Part shown: positions 37,891 to 52,800 of the stretch, one piece after another | How the letters are laid out: each line of letters begins with the position of its first letter | Position numbering within the stretch: the first letter of the stretch is position 1 | Position numbers and translations under genes: made by a program | DNA from: Lewinella sp. LCG006 | GTDB lineage: Bacteria; Bacteroidota; Bacteroidia; Chitinophagales; Saprospiraceae | Assembly: GCF_040784935.1 (NCBI RefSeq) | Contig: NZ_CP160680.1 | Location: 1,479,501 to 1,543,500, forward strand | Direction of reading: 5' to 3' | DNA: 64,000 nucleotides | Notes under the pieces: model-generated | The model's input: the letters and a program-made list of their open reading frames with translations, nothing else | Database searches by the model: none | What the model was told of the DNA's origin: nothing

Positions 37891-40800
37891 TTATTCTGTT
37901 ACAATCATTTTGCGAGTCAACTGCTGGCCTCCAAAACGAAGGGTGTAGGAATACAAGCCATTGGGCAATTGCCCAGCTTTGATTCTCACTTCGTTGGCGC
38001 CCGCTGTAAACTCATCACGGATAGTCAGTATTCTGCGTCCGCTGATATCATGAATTTCGATAATCGCTGGCCCATCTTCCGGCAAATCAAACGGAATCAA
38101 CGTTTGTGCAGTTACCGGATTAGGAATATTCTGATACAGTGCCATTCCGGTACTTGCTTGACCGAAGTAGCCTAATTCGATATTCATTACGCGGTTTTCA
38201 AGGCCACGTTCGTAAGCTTCCGCCACTGTGTAGCCTGGGCTTAATTGTATCCAATCAGCAATCTGCCCTGAAGCTTTTGGCCTAACAACCAGGGTAAGCA
38301 GGCGATCTTCCTTGGGCAATACGCCGTTGCGTTCCCAGCTTACCGTCAGTAATCCTCGTGCTTGAAGTGTTTTACCCCAGTTATCCTGGCGCAACAACCC
38401 TTCTTCCACCTCCAGAATTTCCAACTGCTCCTGGTTGCAATCTAAGGTAAACTGAAATCCTTCTACCTTATCAAGCTCGCTACTCATTAGCGCCAAGCGG
38501 TAAGTTTGTCCAGCTTTCACCTTAGTGTCTTCCAACATCAGGTTCCAGGCTGGAAGGCTGCTACGCTCATCACCGTTGTGCAAGCCGCCCAGGGCAGCAT
38601 TGGCAGAACCGTTGATGTCGCCAATCTTAATACCCATGAAGTTCTGAGCGTACAAACAACCATCCAGTGAATTCACAGTGATCCACTCAGGGAACGGTGA
38701 AGACCAAGGATTCGTTGGGTTCGGGAACACAAAGTCCGCAGGTACAAAGCGCCAGCTGGTGTTGTTAGCGAAAGTATTGATCTCCCCAAGGATCAAGCGC
38801 CGCAACTGGATGAGATCCAGGGTCGTCACTGAGCCCGAGTTGTTTACATCCGCCGCGATCAACAGGTACGGATTCGTAAGCATCTGCACTCCTAAGAGGT
38901 GGTTTTGAATACGAATCATATCCAGGGTACTAATGCCATTAGGCGTGTCATCATTTTTGTAAGGACGGATAACGTACGTTTCTCCGGCCGGCAAATCTTC
39001 AAATTCGTAACGGCCTTCGCTTTCCGTCATCATCTCCAGTAGAATGGTCGATTCCAACTTAACTTCCACCCCGGCAATGGCCTCCGAATTCATCGTGTAA
39101 ATATCACCACCCAAGGTCATATCACCATCCACACAGTCATTACAGTGACCTTCGGTATCCAGGACATTCACGTCAACGACACACATCGTGTAGTTTGGTC
39201 CGCCCAAGCTTCCATCAGGTTGTACCGAATAAGGATTATAAGCCCCATCCCATACGTATACTTCTAGACGCACTCCCGGACGATCGTCACAGGTCAGGCC
39301 GATACTTTCCTGGTTCATATTCGGCATTTCTCCTTCTCTGTTTACGGAGAAACGCAGAGGTAAGTTGCATTCGAGAATATTACAGCTTGCTAATTGATTA
39401 GCAAAGAGTTCCAGACCCGCTACATCCATCTCGCCATCGCCATTGATATCCGTACCTGCGGGCAGGTCTTGTAGAATAGCGTTGAGGCCCGTGAAACAGT
39501 TGGGTTCAGGAATATAGCAATCAACAACCTGGAACGGAATCACAATGTTGGTCGTGTTGCCACAGCCATCGGTAATTCCTACCTGCATCCGGTGAGAACC
39601 TAGAGGTAGTAATGCACGAATACTGAAGTCCATACCATTCCCGTAAAGGACATCTGCTGGTTGGAGCACCTGATCAATGGTACCATTGGCACTCAGATCC
39701 AAGCCAATCGTGAAGGTCATCGCGTCTGGCAAGCAGTATTCGATTACCGTAAACGGCAGGTCTACCATCACTTCACAAGCAGCTGTATCTGTACAAATAG
39801 GTGCTGGTGCGGTAAACTGAACGACAGGAGCGGCATTGTCAAAGATTTTGATCCGCTGCGTGTACTGCCATTTTCCGGTACTGGTGGTTTCGCGCCAGTA
39901 ACCCAGTGGGTTCAGCGTACCGGTACAGCTTTGTCCGCGTTCGCCAATCGTAGGACTGGTATTATTGAAGAAAGCATCACGATCTACGTAAGCCGCTGTT
40001 GGGCGACGAAGCACCCAGACGGCCTCTTCTCCTTCAACACCATCACAATCTTCATCGCGAGAGATGATCTGAGGAGGATCGATGCCATTCCATTCACACC
40101 AGTTGGTAACGGTATAGGTCCGAGCAATGTAGAAACATTCGTTGCCTTCTACCGTCAACTGGGTATCCACATAATCAACCGTAATTGAATCACAACCCAC
40201 ATTGAAGGCCTCCGCACCAGGAATCTCCTGGAAGCAGTTGGTGATTTCATCTTTCGGGAAGCGTATATTGTAATTAAGGATGTACTCGATGGTGATCAAC
40301 TGCTCGAAGATCGAAGCGGACTCATTGCCCGCCCGGTCGATCGCAGTAAAGCGACGAATAATCGTGCCTGCACCACAATCGCTGAGGTTCACTACCGGCG
40401 GCAACTCAACCGCTTCCGCCGAACAGTTGTCGACAACTTCAGGGCTACCAAAGCGCGCGGCCAGGTCAGCAGTACTGTAAGGATCGAAATCGGCAGGCAG
40501 TTCGTCACAAGTGACCGTCTCGTTGAATAAGCTGGTACAGAAAGGTAGGGTGTTGTCACGCACCAGTACTTCCGTCCAACAAGTATCAGCGTTGCCCGCA
40601 AGGTCTACTACCCGCAACTCTACGGTTACGTATAGGCCAGCATCACAACAGTTGAAATCAACGTAGTTGCCCCAATCGCTGTAGATGGGTGTCAGCAGCG
40701 TATCACAAGTAGCAGGATCACGGGTGAAGATTCGGCGAATTTCAATCCGATCCAAATCACAATCGTCATAGCTGCCATTGTCTACGGAAGCCGTATAGAT

Positions 40801-43800
40801 GCGAGCCAAACCAAAGGCACCCACCGAAACGTTGAGACCGCTCACACAGATCGCCGTTGGCGGATCCTGGTCCGTCACCCGGATGCGACACGATACAGGA
40901 GCAGCAGCATTGCCACAATCATCCGTAACGTAGTAGCGCAACAGGTAATCGCCAATCGCCAGATCAGGAATAAAGCGAAGCTCGTTGGCACCGATGGTTG
41001 TCAGTACTGTTCCGTTAAGGGTTGTAAGTTCTGTAACCACCGACCATCCAGAGCCACAAGCATCGGTAACGGTGGGGTAAGGAACTTCAATGGTGGCCGT
41101 ACATTCAAAGACATCAACCGGGAAGAGGATCAGCTCCTGCCCTAATTCTTCATCAAAGAAGTTGGTAGGCGCACAGCTCACTTCCGGTGCTGTATTATCG
41201 TTGAGCGAAATCAACTGTGTACAGGTATAAGGGTTACCAGGTCCATAATTTACCGTAAAGGTACGTAGGATAGTTACCCCGTTACAACCTTCCTCGCTGA
41301 TGACTTCGTCAACAAAGGTCGTTTCCACGATGAGGCAGTCATCACCAGCGATAGTAGGTTCACCCGTAAGGCTGAGGCTGGCAGGGTTGTTCAAGATCTG
41401 ATCCAGATCACCACAAGCCAGGCCTAAGCTTACCGCATCTACATTTTCAGGACATTCCACCACACAAGTCACTCCCACCGAACATGGTGCTGGTGCAATC
41501 AACACGAGCTGGGTCGTACAAATAGCCGAGTTGCAGTCTACGATATCAATCGTCACATCGCCCGCACTGATCAGGAATGGTCCGGTAAGCACTGGCTGGC
41601 CATAAGTACCTACGAAGGTTTCTCCATTGATCGTATAAGTGTAACAAGTACCAACATTAGCGCCCGACACCGTAAAGAGTCCTGAGAAAATATCATCATC
41701 AGGAGAAGGGGTATTAGCTCCTTCACAACCGAAGTTGAAAGAAGAAACCGTCAGGGCACAAGGATCTGAACAGCTGCTCGGTGGTACAATTGTTTCAGTT
41801 ATCGTGCAGCTTTGGTCATCACAATCGGTGATGATGATATCAAAGCTACCAGCAGCTACCAGCAGGTTCTGTAGTGTAATGGTTTCATCGTAGTTGCCGC
41901 TAAAGCTGGTGCCATTGACTTCGTAGTTGAAGCAAGCCGCCGTGCCGTTGCCAGTTACCACGAAAGTGGCAGCATAGGTATCGTCATTGTCATTAGGTGT
42001 ACCTTGATCGTCACAAGGCATGACCTCAACACTGGCACTGATCGTACAAGGATCAGGGATACAATCTTGAGGTACCTCAATGCTAATGTTCTGCAAGCAG
42101 CTTGGATCAGCAGCGTCGAAGAAGGTCAGCAACACGGAGTTGTTCAGTGAAACAGGGTACTGCGCCACGAAATCCACTCCATAAACACCGTTGTAGGTGT
42201 TGTTCATGTTGTCTATAGCTACCCAGCTCGTTCCTGCAATGGCTGTTACAGGTATACTTACCGTAAAGTTGTCTCCGGCACAAGTAGTGCTCACTGTTCC
42301 TAAAGAAATTTGGCATTCCTCTTGTGAACAAGGAGCTGGTGCTTGTAGGATCAATTGTACGGTACAGTCTGGTGAGTTACAGTCTACCACATCAATCACG
42401 ACATTGCCATTGGCAACCAGTAGGTCACTCAGGAATACAGGCAAGCCGTAAGTGCCCGTCAGCACCTCACCGTTGAGGGTATAGGTAAAGCAATCACCCG
42501 TATTGGTGCCCGTTGCCGCAAAGAACGCCGAGAAGGTATCGTCACCCGCTTCAGGTGTTCCAGCATCATTACATTCAAAAACTTGAGAAGTAATGGTAAT
42601 GGCACAAGGTGGCGGATCAACACAATCAGACGGTACTTCAATGCTCACGATGGTCAAACAATTTTCATCATCCGCATCGGCGAAAGTGATGAGAATCGGG
42701 CCAGAAATTTGCGTGCTGTAAACTTGCTCAAACGAAGTTGCGTAAGTGCCTGACTGCGACGCTCCAAGTACATTATCCGTGGCGGTCCAGCCAGTGGCGC
42801 CGGTGCCTTCCAGCTGAATGACGACCCGGAAGAAATCATTGTCGATACAGGTTACCGTTGCTTCTACAGCACTGATCACACAATCTGATACTGGCACAAA
42901 ACCAGCATCCAAATCCAGGTAAGCCATAGCACTAGACAGCGGCAGGCTGGCCGTCATACCATTCATGGCAGGATCAGCATCACTGTCCACAGCTTCTGTA
43001 CCCTGGTTAAGGAGGGTGTAGCTATAGCCATCAGGCAGAACGAAGGTTACCTGGTAAAGCCCCTGATTGAGGTCGGTGAACAAGTAGTATCCATCAGCAT
43101 TTGTAAACATTACTTCGTTTACAGGCAAACCAGTTTCCAGATCAAATCCACTCAGGATCACCTCAACACCTGCCAGTGGGTCTTCGCCTGGATCTTGGAT
43201 ACCATCACCATCAGCGTCAATCCAAGTATAATTTCCTACGACCGTCTGTCCGAAGAAGCGACCGATGGCAGTACAATCTTCGTCTTGAAGATCAGTAACT
43301 GTGAAACTCACATCTTCATTAGCGGTATAGTTCTCAAGTACCAGTGGCTCGCCAAAGGTTCCGATGAGGGTTGGCCCGTTGAAGATCACCAATCGATAAT
43401 CACCACCTTGTCCACCATTGGTAATCAGGAAGGTAATATCGTATTCATCGTCGGTATGGTCCAGTGGCGTATTCAAATCATCAAAATCTTGAATGATTTC
43501 AATATCGATGATACAAGTACGCTCATCTTCACAGGTTTCGGTCGTAGTTACCGTCAGGCTTTGATTACAATCTGCAGGGTATTGCAGATCAGTGACTGTA
43601 AAGGTCACATCTTGGCCAACCGGGAACGGCCCAATTTCTACTGCTTGTCCGTAAGCACCACCCGTCGTACCAGCGGAGGTCGTCGTGGTCCAACCCGAAG
43701 AGGTGTTTCCGTTTACCAGAAGGGTAAAGTAGAAGACATCATCACTTGGGTCAAAGGGTGTACCATTGTTGTCACAACGCTTGGCCACTTCCTGAGCATC

Positions 43801-46800
43801 CATGTTACAGCTCAACAAGCTACAAGGTGCTGGAGGTGTGATCGTGAACTCGTCTCTACAACTGATGTAGGCGTTGTCCGCAATCTGGAAGGTCGTGTCT
43901 GCTCCGTTGGCCGGAATCGGGAATGGCCCCAAGGTGATGATTTGGTTATAAGCACCACCTGGTGTAAAGTTACCATTGCCGTTTACGAAGCGCCAGCCCG
44001 TGCTAGACACATCAGGTCCAGCAGGAATGATTCTCACTCCGAAGGTGTAGGTATCGTCGGTAGGATCAAACGGTGTACCGTTATCATTACAAACCGGTGC
44101 GAAGGTATTGATGGTCAATTCACAACCATCTTCACAAGACCCCGTTGCAATAATCGGAATCGAAACTTCACACTCCGGATCAGAGGCATCGTATACCGTG
44201 ATGGTATGATTTTGGTTGGCCGGATAAGGACCAAACTCGAACACACCACCGTACTCACCTTCTCCTGCTGTCCATCCCTCGTCGTCCGTTTCCCAACCAG
44301 CGAAAGAACCATTAACACCATTGATCTGAACGAAGACGTAGTAAACGTCATCCGAAGGATCGATAGGCGTACCATTAGGATCACAGATCGGGCCAGGTTG
44401 TAAGACCGATATAGAGATGGCACAGGCATCGGAACAAGTTTCTGCCGGTGGTGTAACAGGTAGTAAGAACTGTCCACAAGTGGGGTTCTCCACATCCCGG
44501 ATCAAGACATTGAAGGTACTGGCACCAAAGTTGGTGTAAGGCCCAATAATTCTTGGCTGATTGTAATTACCCGTAAACAGGTTATTCTGTCCATCGACAG
44601 CAAACCAGCCGTCTCCACCAATATTCTGTCCAGCTACCGTTACCTCTAGGAAGTAGATATCATCGGAAGGATCACTAGGTGTGCCGTTGTCATCACAGTA
44701 TGGCAGCGTGCTGATTTCAGCTAAAATCAAACAGTCTTCGGAACAAGATTCCTCCGGCATGGTGATGGTCAGGCCATTGGTACAGCCATTGTCTCCATTA
44801 TCGGTAACGGTAATAAAGGCCGTTTCATCTTCCTGATTTAGAATCAGTAATGGAATCGTGATACTGGTACCGTAAGTGCCGTTGAATACTTGTCCACGGT
44901 TCGTGGTCATGGTCCAGCCCGCAGAAGTATTGATGCCTTCTACCAGGATCGTCACATTGATAAAATCATCGTTCGGATCAGTAGGGGTACCGTTGTCGTT
45001 ACACTCGGTTTGTTGTACCAGCGTCAGTATTACCTGGCAAGGTACTTCAATACAGGCGGCATCACCATCGTCTTCATCCTGTGGATCGTCTTCGATTTGA
45101 CCATCACCATCGGTGTCAACGCCGTTGCCGGGGGTAGAATCCACATCAAATTCATTGGCAGTGGCAACGAAAGCTTCGTTACAGTACTCGCCATTGGCAG
45201 CTACTGTCACATCAATGATCAGCGTAACGGTTTCACCAGCCGCGAGGCTATTGACCGTCCAAATGCCATTGGCAGGATCGTAAGAACCACCACTGGCCGT
45301 AGAGCCGTTGAAGATAAATCCTGAAGGAATTTGTTCGCTGATGGTGATCCCCGTAGCACTACTTGGCCCTGCGTTGTTCAGCGTCAAGGTGAAGGTCACA
45401 GGATCGCCTGCGGTAGCCATTGTAACAGAAGCCGTTTTCTCCAGCGACAAGTCTGTTACTGCTTGTGGGGTAATTGGAGCACAATCATTATCGTCTTCTT
45501 GCTGAGTAGCAGCATTACCAGGTGTAGAGTCAACATCCTGCTGACCTTGCGCCAGTACTTGTGCACAGTTGTTGTAATTACCCGTAGCTTCTACGGTTGC
45601 CGTAATTTGCAGGGTAACACTCTCTCCAGAAGCCAGCGAGGTAACGGTCCACCTGCCATTAGTACTGTTGTAGTTGCCTCCGCTATGACCGACGTAGGTT
45701 AAACCTGTTGGCAATACATCTTCTACCACAATATTGGTAGCGATGGCAGGCCCGTCATTGGTCAGCGTGAGGGTATAAACCACTTGATCATCCACAAATG
45801 GCGTCGTATTGTCCACAGTTTTGGTCAGACTAAGATCCACCAAAGCCGTTACTGTTATCAATGCGGGGTCATGGTCATCGGCATCACCCGCAGCGTTACC
45901 ACTGTTGATTGCACCGGTGCCGTTACCCAAGACGTAGTTGTCGGCAGGACTATTAGGCAAACCGCCTGGATCACTGTTGACCTGATCAAATTCAGAATCA
46001 GCATCATCTAAACCAAGCGCATTGTCAGCACTGCTGATTTCTGCATAATTGACCAAGTTGCCACCACCATAGTCAGGACTTATCTGTAGACTAATTGTCA
46101 GTGTAGTGGTTTGTCCTGCAGGCAGCAAAGCGATGGTGCTGGTTGCCAGGTTGCCACTTTGTGACCAGCCAGTACCTACCAAACTGAGTTCGTCAGGAAT
46201 ATAGTCGGTGATCTCCACCTGTGTCGCATCAATATTCCCTTGGTTGATTACCTGAACATTAAAGTCGACAATGGCACCAGGCACAAACGGACCAGCAGAT
46301 GCTACCGTTTTGATGAGTGCCAAGTCAAAGCAGTTCCGCTCAATCGTATAAGTTTGAATCAAGGTACAACCTTGGGCATCTTCAATGGTAGCGGTGTAGG
46401 TACCAGGCGTAAGATCGAAAATTGCAACTCCCGTCATACCATTGTCCCAGCTTACCGTATAGCTTGGTGTTCCCCCTTCGATAGAAAGCGTTATGCTACC
46501 ATCATTACTATCACAGCTGGTATTATTTACCTCTGCATTGCTCACCAATAGCGGAGCAGGTTGAGTGACTTCAAAGCTTGCAACATCCGTACAGCCATTG
46601 GCATCCGTTACTGTGACCACATAAGTACCCGCAGTAAGGCCCATAGCATTATTAGTATCTCCAATAGCTACAGGGCCTGTCCATGTGTAAGTATAATCAG
46701 GAGTTCCACCAATAACAGCCAGGAAGATGCTACCAGTAGAGAAGCCATTACAATTAACTGCCTGTACTACTGTACCCGCTGCATCAATCGCTACCGCATC

Positions 46801-49800
46801 TGGCTGGGTGATTGTGAACGTCGCTTCATCCGTACAACCTTGGGCATCCGTAACGGTAACCGTGTAGGTGCCAGCAGCCAGACCAGTGAGGTCTTCCGTT
46901 GTCGCACCCGTGTTCCACAGGTAAGTGTATGGTAAAGTACCACCCGTTACTACCAAGTCGATAGCTCCTGTCGCTGCTCCATTACAATCTGCGTCGGTGA
47001 GGACGGTTGCTGTAAGGTCGATCTCGAGCGTCGTTGGCTCTTCAATTGTGAACGTTGCTTCATCCGTACAGCCTTGCGCGTCCGTAACCGTAACCGTGTA
47101 GGTACCAGCCGTCAGACCAGTGAGGTCTTCCGTTGTCGCGCCCGTGTTCCACAAGTAAGTGTATGGCAAAGTACCACCCGTGACTACCAGATCGATAGCG
47201 CCTGTGGCGGAGCCGTTACAATCGGCGTCGGTCAAGACGGTAGCGTTAACATCGATTTCTAAAGTCGTAGGCTCTTCAATCGTGAACGTCGCTTCATCCG
47301 TACAGCCCTGCGCATCCGTAACCGTAACGGTGTAGGTGCCAGCAGTAAGACCAGTGAGGTCTTCCGTTGTCGCGCCCGTGTTCCACAGGTAAGTGTATGG
47401 TAAAGTACCGCCCGTTACTACCAGGTCGATAGCGCCTGTGGCGGAGCCGTTACAATCTGCGTCGGTCAAGACGGTCGCGTTAACATCAATTTCTAATGTC
47501 GTAGGCTCTTCAATCGTAAACGTTCCCTCATCCGTACAACCTTGCGCATCTGTAACCGTAACCGTGTAGGTGCCAGCAGTAAGACCACTCAGGTCTTCTG
47601 TTGTCGCACCAGTGTTCCACAGGTAAGTGTATGGTAAAGTACCGCCAGTGACTACCAAGTCAATGGAACCAGTCGCAGAACCGTTACAATCGGCGTCGGT
47701 AAGCACCGTAGCGTTAAGGTCGATCTCAAGCGTGGTAGGCTCTTCGATCGTGAACGTCGCTTGATCCGTACAACCTTGCGCATCCGTAACCGTGACGGTG
47801 TAGGTGCCAGCAGTCAGACCAATGAGGTCTTCCGTTGTCGCACCTGTGTTCCACAGGTAGGTGTATGGTAAAGTACCACCCGTGACTACCAAGTCGATAG
47901 CACCAGTGGCGGAGCCGTTACAATCTGCGTCGGTAAGTACCGTAGCGTTAAGGTCGATTTCTAAAGTCGTAGGTTCTTCAATCGTGAACGTTGCCTCATC
48001 CGTACAGCCTTGTGCATCCGTAACCGTAACCGTGTAAGTGCCAGCAGTCAGACCACTCAGGTCTTCCGTTGTCGCACCTGTGTTCCATAGGTAAGTGTAT
48101 GGTAAAGTGCCGCCAGTGACTACCAAGTCGATAGCGCCTGTGGCGGAGCCGTTACAATCGGCGTCGGTCAAGACGGTTGCGTTAACATCGATTTCTAATG
48201 TCGTAGGTTCTTCAATCGTGAACGTTGCCTCATCCGTACAACCTTGTGCATCCGTAACCGTGACGGTGTACGTACCAGCAGTAAGACCACTCAGGTCTTC
48301 GGTCGTCGCGCCCGTGTTCCACAGGTAGGTGTATGGTAAAGTACCACCCGTTACTACCAAGTCGATAGCTCCTGTCGCTGCTCCATTACAATCTGCGTCG
48401 GTAAGTACCGTAGCGTTAAGGTCGATTTCTAAAGTCGTTGGCTCTTCAATCGTGAACGTTGCCTCATCCGTACAACCTTGTGCATCCGTAACCGTGACGA
48501 TGTAGGTGCCAGCAGTAAGACCAGTGAGGTCTTCCGTTGTCGCACCCGTGTTCCACAAGTAAGTGTATGGCAAAGTACCGCCAGTTACTACCAGGTCGAT
48601 AGCGCCTGTGGCGGAGCCGTTACAATCGGCGTCGGTCAAGACGGTTGCGTTAACATCGATTTCGAGCGTGGTCGGCTCTTCGATCGTGAACGTCGCTTCA
48701 TCCGTACAACCTTGCGCATCTGTAACCGTAACCGTGTAGGTACCAGCAGTAAGACCACTCAGGTCTTCCGTTGTCGCACCAGTGTTCCACAGGTAAGTGT
48801 ATGGTAAAGTACCGCCCGTTACTACCAAGTCGATAGCACCTGTGGCAGCTCCATTACAATCGGCGTCGGTCAAAACGGTCGCGTTAACATCGATTTCGAG
48901 CGTGGTCGGCTCTTCAATCGTGAACGTCGCTTCATCCGTACAACCTTGCGCATCCGTAACCGTGACGGTGTAGGTGCCAGCAGTCAGACCAATGAGGTCT
49001 TCCGTTGTCGCACCTGTGTTCCACAGGTAGGTGTATGGTAAAGTACCACCCGTGACTACCAAGTCGATAGCTCCAGTGGCGGAGCCGTTACAATCTGCGT
49101 CGGTAAGTACCGTAGCATTAAGGTCGATTTCTAAAGTCGTTGGCTCTTCAATCGTGAACGTTGCCTCATCCGTACAACCTTGTGCATCAGTAACCGTGAC
49201 GGTGTAGGTGCCAGCAGTAAGACCAGTGAGGTCTTCGGTCGTCGCGCCCGTGTTCCACAGGTAAGTGTATGGTAAAGTGCCGCCAGTGACTACCAAGTCG
49301 ATAGCGCCTGTGGCGGAGCCGTTACAATCGGCGTCGGTCAAGACGGTAGCGTTAACATCGATTTCGAGCGTGGTCGGCTCTTCGATCGTGAACGTCGCTT
49401 CATCCGTACAACCTTGTGCATCAGTAACGGTGACCGTATAGGTGCCCGCAGTAAGATCACTCAGGTCTTCTGTTGTCGCGCCCGTGTTCCACAGGTAAGT
49501 GTATGGTAAAGTGCCGCCCGTTACTACCAGGTCGATAGCGCCTGTGGCGGAGCCGTTACAATCTGCGTCGGTAAGTACCGTAGCGGTCAGATCGATCTCA
49601 AGCGTGGTAGGCTCTTCAATCGTGAACGTCGCTTCGTCCGTACAACCTTGCGCATCCGTAACCGTAACGGTGTACGTGCCAGCCGTCAGACCACTCAGGT
49701 CTTCGGTCGTCGCACCCGTGTTCCACAGGTAAGTGTATGGTAAAGTACCGCCCGTTACTACCAGGTCGATAGCGCCTGTGGCAGCTCCATTACAATCGGC

Positions 49801-52800
49801 GTCGGTCAAAACGGTCGCGTTAACATCGATTTCGAGCGTGGTCGGCTCTTCAATCGTGAACGTTGCCTCATCCGTACAACCTTGTGCATCCGTAACCGTG
49901 ACAGTGTACGTACCAGCCGTCAGACCACTCAGGTCTTCGGTTGTCGCGCCCGTGTTCCATAGGTAAGTGTATGGTAAAGTACCGCCAGTGACTACCAGGT
50001 CGATAGCGCCTGTGGCGGAGCCGTTACAATCGGCGTCGGTCAAGACGGTAGCGTTAACATCGATTTCGAGCGTGGTCGGCTCTTCGATCGTGAACGTCGC
50101 TTCATCCGTACAACCTTGTGCATCAGTAACGGTGACCGTATAGGTGCCCGCAGTAAGATCACTCAGGTCTTCTGTTGTCGCGCCCGTGTTCCACAGGTAA
50201 GTGTATGGTAAAGTGCCGCCCGTTACTACCAAGTCGATAGCGCCTGTGGCAGATCCGTTACAATCTGCATCGGTAAGTACCGTAGCGTTAAGGTCGATCT
50301 CAAGCGTCGTAGGTTCTTCAATCGTGAACGTTGCCTCATCCGTACAGCCTTGTGCATCCGTAACCGTAACCGTGTAAGTGCCAGCAGTCAGACCACTCAG
50401 GTCTTCCGTTGTCGCACCTGTGTTCCATAGGTAAGTGTATGGTAAAGTGCCGCCAGTGACTACCAAGTCGATAGCGCCTGTGGCGGAGCCGTTACAATCG
50501 GCGTCGGTCAAGACGGTTGCGTTAACATCGATTTCTAAAGTCGTAGGCTCTTCAATCGTGAACGTCGCTTCATCCGTACAGCCTTGCGCATCCGTAACGG
50601 TGATCGTATAGGTGCCAGCAGTAAGACCACTCAGGTCTTCCGTTGTCGCGCCCGTGTTCCACAGGTAAGTGTATGGTAAAGTACCACCAGTGACTACCAA
50701 GTCGATAGCGCCTGTGGCAGAGCCATTACAATCGGCATCGGTCAAGACGGTCGCGTTAACATCAATTTCTAAAGTCGTTGGCTCTTCAATCGTGAACGTT
50801 GCCTCATCCGTACAACCTTGCGCGTCCGTAACCGTGACGGTATAGGTGCCAGCTGTAAGACCAATGAGGTCTTCGGTCGTAGCGCCCGTGTTCCACAAGT
50901 AAGTGTATGGTAAAGTACCACCAGTGACTACCAGATCGATAGCACCCGTGGCGGAGCCATTACAATCGGCGTCGGTGAGGACGGTTGCTGTAAGGTCGAT
51001 CTCAAGCGTAGTCGGCTCTTCGATCGTGAACGTCGCTTCATCTGTACAACCTTGCGCATCTGTAACCGTGACGGTGTAGGTACCAGCAGTAAGACCACTT
51101 AGGTCTTCGGTCGTGGCACCCGTGTTCCACAAGTAAGTGTATGGTAAAGTACCACCCGTGACTACCAGATCGATAGCACCCGTGGCGGAGCCATTACAAT
51201 CGGCGTCGGTGAGGACGGTTGCTGTAAGGTCGATCTCAAGCGTAGTCGGCTCTTCGATCGTGAACGTCGCTTCATCTGTACAACCTTGCGCATCTGTAAC
51301 GGTGACGGTGTACGTACCAGCAGTAAGACCACTCAGGTCTTCGGTCGTGGCACCCGTGTTCCACAGGTAAGTGTATGGTAAAGTACCACCCGTGACTACC
51401 AAGTCGATAGCACCCGTGGCGGAGCCATTACAATCAGCATCGGTAAGCACCGTTGCATTAAGGTCGATTTCTAAAGTCGTAGGCTCTTCGATAGTGAAGG
51501 TCGCTTCATCCGTACAACCCTGCGCGTCCGTAACCGTGACCGTATAGGTGCCGGCAGCCAGACCAGTGAGGTCTTCGGTCGTTGCGCCCGTGTTCCAAAG
51601 GTAGGTGTATGGTAAAGTACCACCAGTTACTACCAAGTCGATAGCGCCTGTGGCAGAGCCATTACAATCGGCATCGGTAAGCACCGTTGCGTTAAGGTCG
51701 ATCTCAAGCGTCGTTGGCTCTTCAATCGTGAACGTTGCTTCGTCCGTACAACCTTGTGCATCCGTAACCGTAACCGTGTACGTGCCGGCAGCCAGACCAG
51801 TGAGGTCTTCGGTCGTCGCACCCGTGTTCCACAGGTAAGTGTATGGTAAAGTACCACCTGTTACTACCAAGTCGATAGCGCCTGTGGCAGATCCATTACA
51901 ATCGGCGTCGGTCAAGACGGTCGCTGTAAGGTCGATCTCAATCGTGGTCGGCTCTTCGATCGTGAACGTCGCTTCGTCCGTACAGTCTTGTGCATCTGTA
52001 ACCGTAACCGTGTAAGTGCCAGCAGTCAGACCACTCAGGTCTTCGGTCGTTGCACCCGTGTTCCAAAGGTAAGTGTATGGTAAAGTACCGCCTGTCACTA
52101 CCAAGTCGATAGATCCTGTGGCGGAGCCGTTACAATCTGCGTCCGTGAGAACGGTGGCAGTCAGGTCAATTTCTAAAGTCGTAGGCTCTTCGATCGTGAA
52201 CGTCGCTTCGTCCGTACAACCTTGCGCATCCGTAACAGTGACGGTGTACGTGCCAGCGGTAAGACCAGTGAGGTCTTCGGTCGTCGCACCCGTGTTCCAC
52301 AGATAAGTGTATGGTAAAGTACCACCAGTTACTACCAGGTCGATAGCGCCTGTGGCGGAGCCATTACAATCGGCGTCGGTCAAGACGGTAGCGTTAACAT
52401 CGATTTCGAGCGTCGTCGGCTCTTCAATCGTGAACGTCGCTTCATCCGTACAGCCTTGCGCATCCGTAACCGTGACCGTGTAGGTGCCAGCAGTAAGACC
52501 AGTGAGGTCGTCGGTCGTCGCACCCGTGTTCCACAGGTAAGTGTATGGTGAAGTACCGCCAGTGACTACCAGATCGATAGCTCCTGTGGCAGAACCATTA
52601 CAATCGGCATCGGTCAAGACGGTCGCGTTAACATCGATTTCTAAAGTCGTAGGTTCTTCAATCGTAAACGTTGCTTCATCCGTACAACCTTGCGCATCTG
52701 TAACCGTAACCGTGTAGGTACCAGCAGTAAGACCAGTGAGGTCTTCCGTTGTCGCGCCCGTGTTCCACAAGTAAGTGTATGGCAAAGTACCACCCGTGAC

